Positions 57,989-64,000 of a stretch of 64,000 nt of DNA are shown piece by piece. Under the pieces are notes generated by a model. It did no database searches. It saw nothing but the letters and a program-made list of their open reading frames with translations, and was not told the origin of the DNA. Source of the stretch: Fundidesulfovibrio putealis DSM 16056 (GTDB taxonomy: Bacteria > Desulfobacterota > Desulfovibrionia > Desulfovibrionales > Desulfovibrionaceae); the NCBI RefSeq assembly GCF_000429325.1, contig NZ_KE386885.1, forward strand, positions 213,958-277,957, in the 5' to 3' direction. Position numbers and translations under genes: made by a program. Position 1 is the first letter of the stretch. Each line of letters starts with the position of its first letter.

Positions 57989-58663
57989 CTAGAAGCCCTG
58001 CTCCAGCGGCGGATTTACCAGGGCGTTGGCCGGAGGGACGGCCCTTTGTATGCCCGTAGGCGTGACGTGCACCTTGCGGCCCTTCACCTGGATGCGCCCC
58101 TGGGCCAGCCACTGCACGGCCTGGGGCAGGATGCGGTGTTCCAGGGCGAGGATGCGCTCGGCCAGGCTGTCGCCGTCGTCGTCGGGATAGGCGGGCACGG
58201 CGGCCTGGATGACCACCTCTCCGTGGTCCATGAGCTCGTCCACGAAGTGCACGGTGCAGCCCGCCAGGGTGACGCCATAGTCGGCTGCGTCGCGCTGGCC
58301 GCGCACGCCGGGGAAGCTGGGCAGGAGCGCCGGGTGGATGTTCAGCACCCGGCCCGCAAAGGCCTTCAGGAACTCGGCGGACAGCATGCGCATGAACCCG
58401 GCCAGCACCACGGTCTCGGCCCCGGCTTCACGGATGGCCCGGATCATGGCCCGGTCGAACTCCAGGCGGTCGGCGTATTCCGTGTGCGGGATGCACAGCG
58501 CGGGGATGCCGTGGCTGCGGGCGCGCTTCAGGCCGTAGGAGTCGGGCTTGTTGGAGAGCACCAGCGCGATGCGCGCCTCCAGGGCCCCGGACTCGACGCG
58601 GTCGATCAGGGCCTGGAGGTTGGAGCCGGAGCCCGACACCAGCACGGCGATGGGCAGGGCCAC
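57989..58663 (-). CDS. purN: Phosphoribosylglycinamide formyltransferase
   Basis: 224 residues. PIAVLVSGSGSNLQALID is the GAR-binding N-terminus, ILVLSNKPDSYGL the next strand, and FMRMLSAEFLKAFAGRVLNIHPALLPSFPGVRGQ contains the Asn-x-His active site. GCTVHFVDELMDHGEVVIQAAVP carries the Asp of the catalytic triad. It formylates GAR with N10-formyl-THF in purine synthesis. It lies 2 nt after the cobA-hemD fusion. Confidence 0.96.
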   Translation of the reverse strand: MALPIAVLVSGSGSNLQALIDRVESGALEARIALVLSNKPDSYGLKRARSHGIPALCIPHTEYADRLEFDRAMIRAIREAGAETVVLAGFMRMLSAEFLKAFAGRVLNIHPALLPSFPGVRGQRDAADYGVTLAGCTVHFVDELMDHGEVVIQAAVPAYPDDDGDSLAERILALEHRILPQAVQWLAQGRIQVKGRKVHVTPTGIQRAVPPANALVNPPLEQGF

Positions 58664-58665
58664 GC

Positions 58666-60183
58666 CTAGGCCTTGCCGCCCGAATCCGCCAGCGCCTTGG
58701 CCAAGGCCGGGATGGTGTAGCTCTCGGGCTGGATGTCCGGCTTGAAGCCGTGCTTCTCAAGCGTGGCCGCCGTGATGGGGCCGATGCAGGCAATCTTCAG
58801 CTTGTCGCGAAGCGGCGCGATGCGCGCGGCGGGCACCATCTGGAAGAAATTGTCCACCGTGGAGGAGCTGGTGAAGGTGAGGTAGTTGATCTCGCCTTCC
58901 TCGATGGCCGCCACGATCTCGTCGGGGTCCTGTGCTGCGAGCTTGGTCTCGTACACGGGCAGGACTTCCACCTGCGCGCCTGCGCGCGAAAGCTCCTCGG
59001 GCAGCACCTCGCGGGCTTCCCTCGCACGCGGGATCAGCACCTTCTTGCCGCCGATCTGCAGGGCCAGAAGCCCCTCGACCACGGATTCCGCGATGTACTT
59101 GTCGGGCACGAAATCCGCCCGGATGCCGCGCTCGGCCAGGGCCTGGGCGGTGGCAGGCCCGATGGCCGCGACCTTCAGGCCAGCCAGGGCGCGCGCGTCC
59201 TTCTCCATGGCGGCCATCTCGTGCCAGAAATATTTGACGCCGTTCACCGAGGTGAACACCAGCCAGTCGTAGCAGTCCAGACGGCCTACGGCCTCACGCA
59301 CGGGCGAGGTGTCGGCCAGGGGGACCACGTCGATGGTGGGAAACTCCCAGGTGCAGGCCCCCATGTCCGAGAGCTGGCGCACCAGATCGCTGGCCTGCTC
59401 GCGCGAGCGGGTGACCACCACGCCCTTGCCCAGCAGCGGGCGCTTTTCGAACCAGTTGAGCTTGTCGTGCAGCTGCACCACTTCGCCCACCACCAAAAGC
59501 GACGGGGCCTTGAAGCCCTGGCGCTTGGCCTCGGCCGGAATCTCGGCCAGGGTGGAGACCATGGAGCGGTGATGACAGGTGGTTCCCCAGCGCACCAGGG
59601 CGGCGGGGGTCTCGGGGGAGCGTCCGCCGTCGATCAGGCGGCGCGAGATGTCGGCCAGGTTCTTCACGCCCATGAAGAACACCAGGGTAGACGCGGCCTG
59701 GGCCAGGGCGGGCCAGTTGTGGGCCGACTCGTCCTTGGTGGGGTCCTCGTGGCCGGTGATGAAGCTCACGGAGGAGGCGAACTTGCGGTGCGTGATGGGG
59801 ATGCCCGCGTAGGCCGGGGCTGCAACGGCGCTGGTCACGCCGGGGATCACCTCGAAGGTCAGTCCCTCTTCCAGGAGCTCCTCGGCCTCTTCGGCTCCGC
59901 GCCCGAACACGTAGGGGTCGCCGCCTTTGAGGCGGGCGACAACCTTGCCCTCCTTGGCCTTGGCCACCAGGAGCTTGTTGATGTCGCCCTGGGGCAGGGT
60001 GTGATCCCCGCCCTTCTTGCCCACGTAGATGACCTCGGCGTCCGGGCGGCGGTAGTCCAGGAAGCTCTTGTTGGCCAGGTAGTCGTAGATCAGGACGTCG
60101 GCGGTTTCCAGGACGTGCTTGGCCTTGACGGTCAGGAGGCCCGGATCGCCGGGACCGGCTCCGATGAGATAGACGTTGGGCAT
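58666..60183 (-). CDS. cobA-hemD: Fused uroporphyrinogen-III C-methyltransferase and uroporphyrinogen-III synthase
   Basis: 505 residues. The first 240 residues are a SUMT domain: VYLIGAGPGDPGLLTVKA, GGDPYVFGRGAEEAEEL and PGVTSAVAAPAYAGIPITHR. The last 250 residues are a HemD domain: VVTRSREQASDLVRQLSDMG and FTSSSTVDNFFQMVPAAR. The fusion makes precorrin-2 from hydroxymethylbilane via uro'gen III, feeding sirohaem for dissimilatory sulfite reductase and cobalamin. Start is fixed at 60183 (MPNVYLIG), where the domain begins; an in-frame upstream extension lacks support. Confidence 0.95.
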   Translation of the reverse strand: MPNVYLIGAGPGDPGLLTVKAKHVLETADVLIYDYLANKSFLDYRRPDAEVIYVGKKGGDHTLPQGDINKLLVAKAKEGKVVARLKGGDPYVFGRGAEEAEELLEEGLTFEVIPGVTSAVAAPAYAGIPITHRKFASSVSFITGHEDPTKDESAHNWPALAQAASTLVFFMGVKNLADISRRLIDGGRSPETPAALVRWGTTCHHRSMVSTLAEIPAEAKRQGFKAPSLLVVGEVVQLHDKLNWFEKRPLLGKGVVVTRSREQASDLVRQLSDMGACTWEFPTIDVVPLADTSPVREAVGRLDCYDWLVFTSVNGVKYFWHEMAAMEKDARALAGLKVAAIGPATAQALAERGIRADFVPDKYIAESVVEGLLALQIGGKKVLIPRAREAREVLPEELSRAGAQVEVLPVYETKLAAQDPDEIVAAIEEGEINYLTFTSSSTVDNFFQMVPAARIAPLRDKLKIACIGPITAATLEKHGFKPDIQPESYTIPALAKALADSGGKA

Positions 60184-60190
60184 GTGTGCG

Positions 60191-60583
60191 TCAGCCTTGG
60201 GTGCGTTGGCGGTTGGAGTCCTGCTCGAAGACGGCCTTGGCCGTGGCCAGGGCGTTGAGCGATGCCGGGAATCCGGCGTATCCGGCAATCTGCATGAGCA
60301 CCTCCGCGATTTCCTCGCGGGTGATGCCGATGTTCAGGGCGTTCTGCACGTGTGCGGCCAGCTGCGGCTGGGCGTGGCCCAGGGCGGCGATGGCCGCGAG
60401 CGTCACCAGCATGCGCTCGCGAAGAGGCAGGGCCGGGCGCGCGTAGACGTCGCCGAAGAAGCCCTGGATGATCTCGGTCATGTCCGGGGCCACTCCGTCG
60501 AACAGCGTGCGCAGAAGCTCTTCGTTGCCGGGGTTGAGACGGGCCAGGATTTCCCGGCCCCTCTCGATACGGTCGTCGTCCAC
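60191..60583 (-). CDS. Carboxymuconolactone decarboxylase-family protein
   Basis: 130 residues, helical CMD fold: LPLRERMLVTLAAIAALGHAQPQLAAHVQNALNIG with GITREEIAEVLMQIAGYAGFP. It carries no Cys pair, so it is not an AhpD-type peroxidase; a decarboxylase-like or unknown role is likely. It is 7 nt downstream of the cyclophilin gene's strand partner and 7 nt before cobA-hemD. Unlike the CMD-like gene at 1-175, it has no ECF promoter signature. Confidence 0.85.
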   Translation of the reverse strand: MDDDRIERGREILARLNPGNEELLRTLFDGVAPDMTEIIQGFFGDVYARPALPLRERMLVTLAAIAALGHAQPQLAAHVQNALNIGITREEIAEVLMQIAGYAGFPASLNALATAKAVFEQDSNRQRTQG

Positions 60584-60589
60584 GCGGGG

Positions 60590-61084
60590 CTATTCCTCGC
60601 GCAGGCAGCTGTTGATGGTCACGGGATCCACGGGCACGTCGTCGTGGAAACCGGCGCGGCGGGTGCGCACCTTCTTGATCTTGTTGACCACGTCCATGCC
60701 GTCCACCACCTTGCCGAACACGCAGTAGCCCCAGCCCTCGGGGGTCTTGGCCTTGTGGTCCAGGAAGTGGTTGTCGTTCACGTTGATGAAGAACTGGGCG
60801 GTGGCGCTGTGGGGGTCCATGGTGCGGGCCATGGCCAGGGTGCCGGTGAGGTTCTGCAGGCCGTTGTCGGCCTCGTTGACCACGGGCGCGTTGGTGGGCT
60901 TTTCCTTCATGGTGACGTTCATGCCGCCGCCCTGGATCATGAAGTTGTCGATGACCCGGTGGAAGATGGTGCCTTCGTAGAAGCCGTCGTCCACGTATTT
61001 CAGGAAATTGGCCACGGTGGCGGGGGCCTTGTCTGCGAACAGTTCGATGGTGATCAGCCCCATGGAGGTTTCCATAAGAACCAT
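60590..61084 (-). CDS. ppiB: Cyclophilin-type peptidyl-prolyl isomerase
   Basis: 164 residues. [54 protein letters not shown] and [18 protein letters not shown] are canonical cyclophilin blocks, with the catalytic Arg in FHRVIDNFM. No signal peptide, so it is cytoplasmic. The start at 61084 has AAGGAG upstream. It is the first gene of the strand's unit with CMD, cobA-hemD and purN. Confidence 0.96.
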   Translation of the reverse strand: MVLMETSMGLITIELFADKAPATVANFLKYVDDGFYEGTIFHRVIDNFMIQGGGMNVTMKEKPTNAPVVNEADNGLQNLTGTLAMARTMDPHSATAQFFINVNDNHFLDHKAKTPEGWGYCVFGKVVDGMDVVNKIKKVRTRRAGFHDDVPVDPVTINSCLREE

Positions 61085-61270
61085 ATGCGTACGCTCCTTG
61101 CCTGTCAGTTCGGTGTGCGGGCGGTCTACCGCACATCCCGTCCGGAGTCCATCCCCGGAGTGGCTGCCCGCCGGGGCAGGTCGCAAATTGCGAAAAATGT
61201 AAATTCGGCTGGATTTTTGTCCTGGTCGTGTTAGGCTCTAATCAGATTCGCACCTGTTAAGGAGAAAAAC

Positions 61271-61519
61271 ATGACCAAGTCCACCTGGGAAAAAGTATTC
61301 GAGTACGCCTCCATGCCCGTGCACGGCACGCTGTCGCGCAAGCTGCGCAAGGGCATCAAGATTCAGATCAACGAGGGAAAAGTCTACGAACAGGCCACGC
61401 TGTTTCTGGGCGAGGAGTTCCTGCGCGTGACCGAGAAGAACGGCAAGGAATCCGTCAATACCTACTACGGCTGGGAGAAGCTGGTCTGCGTGCGCACCAT
61501 CGGCGAGACCGAAGAATAA
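61271..61519 (+). CDS. Conserved small hypothetical protein
   Basis: 82 residues, beta-rich, with no signal peptide or cysteine motif. An AAGGAG precedes the ATG by about 7 nt. The upstream region is AT-richer. No family recognised; probably lineage-specific. It is divergent from ppiB and followed by a strong terminator. Confidence 0.65.
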   Translation: MTKSTWEKVFEYASMPVHGTLSRKLRKGIKIQINEGKVYEQATLFLGEEFLRVTEKNGKESVNTYYGWEKLVCVRTIGETEE

Positions 61520-61550
61520 CCCTCACGTTCAGTTTGCGCTTTCTGTAAAC

Positions 61551-61585
61551 AGAGGAGGCCTGGGATCATCCTGGCCTCCTCTTCG
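61551..61585 (+). terminator. Terminator after the small hypothetical gene
   Basis: AGAGGAGGCC (61551-61560) pairs with GGCCTCCTCT (61573-61582), 12-nt loop, then TTCGTCTTT. It lies 31 nt after the stop. Confidence 0.82.
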
Positions 61586-61636
61586 TCTTTCCACGCGTTT
61601 ATCCCTCGCTCACCGGAACCCGACGCGAAGCGGGAC

Positions 61637-61684
61637 GGGATTCCACAAGGGCGAAGCCCTTTGGCCGCCGGAGGCCCTCTTCGC
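61637..61684 (+). repeat. GGATTCC-hairpin-CCGGAGG repeat, copy 3
   Basis: GGGATTCCACAAGGGC, GAAGCCCTTTGG, CCGCCGGAGGCCCTCTTCG. It is the closest relative of the copy at 38587. It sits between a terminator and the 3' end of the aldolase gene. Confidence 0.7.
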
Positions 61685-61761
61685 CCTGCCCTCCCGGATT
61701 CTTCAAGTGCCATGACGTATTACGCCGATAACACGCGACCTCCATTCAACTTCCGTCGCCC

Positions 61762-62817
<1,056 letters not shown>

Positions 62818-62932
62818 GGGGATCTCCTGGGATTTGGATTTCACCCACAGCTATACCGGCAGCGCCACGCTCCAGCAACGAAAATCGCGCTGAAAAGCGT
62901 GGCGCTGACCACAATCGGAACGTCATCCGCGC

Positions 62933-63997
62933 CTACATGACCGCATACCGGGAGGCGAGTTCCTGCGCCTGGAACTCGAACCGTTCTCCGTCGTCCTTCG
63001 AAGTGTTTTGCCTGTCGTTGTTCAGGCTCGACGGAAGGCCGGTGTCGAGATTGTAGTCGTCGTCGAGGAATCTCACGTTGAGGCCGGAAAAATACTGTTG
63101 GCTTGTGCCCAAGACGTTGGGGTCGAAGAACCCCTCGCTGGCATCGATTACGGCTGACACAGCCTTGCTGGCCATGCCGAGCAATTCTTCGATGTTGTAG
63201 TCGAGCCCGGCGACTTGTTGAGGAGGATACCAGTTTGCCCTGTCGGTTCTGTTTATCAGGGCAGAGTCCTGCTGCGGCCAGTCTGCCAAGGGCAGCACTT
63301 TTCGTCCAGACAAGATATTCTTGCGCTTCTTCCGCAGCATGTAGCAATGCGTTCCTATGGCAAGATTGTACTTCGCGTAGGACATTTGTATGGGATTCTT
63401 CTCCTTATCCGAAATGTCAAATCGCCACGAGATGTTTTTTTCTGGAAAATTTGCATACGCACTATAAATTCCACCAAGGTACATCTCATATAGGTCTGCA
63501 TCCAACATCCCATCCAAGCCGTGGCAATCAAGATCGACATCAGCACCCTGATATCCAGGGGTACCCTCATACTTTGACAGAATGTAGTTGTCTGCCAAGC
63601 ATTCCATTTCTTTATGTGCAGTGTATACATCCTCAGGGTGATCCAGCCAATGATCCTTTGCCCTTCGGTATACGAACGGATGGAACACAACGTCTGCAAC
63701 AACATGAGAGTAATAGCCGTAAGCAAAGGCCTTCATCTTGTCGCCTCGCGCCTCGTCATTCACAGTCTTGATGTGCTCAAGCAGGGAGCAGTAGAACGGC
63801 AAGGCTCCCTCGGCATGCATTATGTCCGCAGCTTCCAGGTATCCGGTATCGAATCCTGTCCCTCTAATGTAAAAAAGATCCGGTCCGAAAGAACCGAATC
63901 TCGCAAAATTGGGATACGCACTCCACAAGTCAGCCCCTGCTGCACTCCCCCTCATACCCTGTTCACAGATAAACATGTGGGTGATCGGCTGTGGCAT
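62933..63997 (-). CDS. Zinc-dependent phospholipase C-like protein
   Basis: 354 residues. MPQPITHMFICEQ, FGSFGPDLFYIRGTG, YGYYSHVVADVVFHPFVYRRAKDHW and AHKEMECLADNYIL carry the His/Asp residues used for zinc in the zinc-dependent phospholipase C/D family. There is no signal peptide at the ATG at 63997, which is 3 nt from the window edge. The gene is AT-richer than neighbours, especially its N-terminal half, suggesting transfer. Its substrate is unknown. Confidence 0.75.
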   Translation of the reverse strand: MPQPITHMFICEQGMRGSAAGADLWSAYPNFARFGSFGPDLFYIRGTGFDTGYLEAADIMHAEGALPFYCSLLEHIKTVNDEARGDKMKAFAYGYYSHVVADVVFHPFVYRRAKDHWLDHPEDVYTAHKEMECLADNYILSKYEGTPGYQGADVDLDCHGLDGMLDADLYEMYLGGIYSAYANFPEKNISWRFDISDKEKNPIQMSYAKYNLAIGTHCYMLRKKRKNILSGRKVLPLADWPQQDSALINRTDRANWYPPQQVAGLDYNIEELLGMASKAVSAVIDASEGFFDPNVLGTSQQYFSGLNVRFLDDDYNLDTGLPSSLNNDRQNTSKDDGERFEFQAQELASRYAVM

Positions 63998-64000
63998 ATC

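Overview
The window is a high-GC, densely coded, fully bacterial chromosome segment. The gene content suggests a sulfate-reducing deltaproteobacterium of the Desulfovibrionales. Pointers are a fused uroporphyrinogen-III methyltransferase/synthase, an archaeal-type class I aldolase, a Re-citrate-synthase-like HMGL enzyme, orphan molybdopterin oxidoreductases, and a large set of receiver, HD-GYP and PilZ proteins. The taxonomic call is inference from gene content, not from a marker tree.

Positions 1-9290 form a metalloid and redox island. It holds a carboxymuconolactone-decarboxylase-like gene cut by the window edge, an ECF sigma factor, a DGC-type zinc-binding protein, a SHOCT protein, an arsenite methyltransferase (ArsM), a second (SigZ-like) ECF factor and an ArsR repressor. 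These lead into a three-gene, Tat-exported molybdoenzyme complex in tetrathionate-reductase order (B-C-A). Two near-identical ECF-type promoters flank the first sigma gene, and a perfect palindrome covers the ArsR Shine-Dalgarno. This is the best candidate for an undescribed system: an arsenic-gated TtrBCA-like respiratory complex. Positions 9290-9960 hold a phage terminase scrap next to tRNA-Glu and tRNA-Gln.

Positions 9997-18741 are housekeeping: RlpA, an IHF/HU protein, HIT, a radical SAM protein with an amidohydrolase, pyrB-pyrC, a degenerate CCA-enzyme-like HD protein and rlmN. Positions 18742-21700 are accessory: GC-rich hairpin repeats, an unexplained nested-stem structure and a lone cobalamin/radical-SAM gene in AT-richer DNA. 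Positions 21699-29245 carry small secreted and regulatory proteins, an ADP-ribosylglycohydrolase, two probable metal exporters (DUF475 and MntP), a CBS-ACT protein and a GT-C membrane protein.

Positions 29651-38451 are a tight co-directional run: a LonB-like protease, an unknown protein, an HMGL/Re-citrate-synthase-like enzyme fused to a Cache sensor, a K+ channel with an RCK domain, a free-standing cyclic-nucleotide-binding protein, a MerR-like protein and a membrane protein with a GspG-like C-terminus. Positions 38655-45329 hold azlCD, an orphan molybdopterin enzyme, a COG0523 GTPase coupled to a WD40 protein, and an MltB-type transglycosylase. Positions 45564-52013 form a c-di-GMP cluster (HD-GYP, YcgR/PilZ, HD-GYP, SulP, EAL-HDOD). 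Positions 51994-63997, mostly on the minus strand, carry an M48 protease, an FMN hydroxyacid oxidase, a MarR-EmrA-EmrB efflux operon with a visible operator, purN, cobA-hemD, a second CMD protein, a cyclophilin, a class I aldolase and a zinc-dependent phospholipase C-like gene in AT-richer DNA at the right edge.

No rRNA, CRISPR array, intact insertion sequence or complete prophage was seen.
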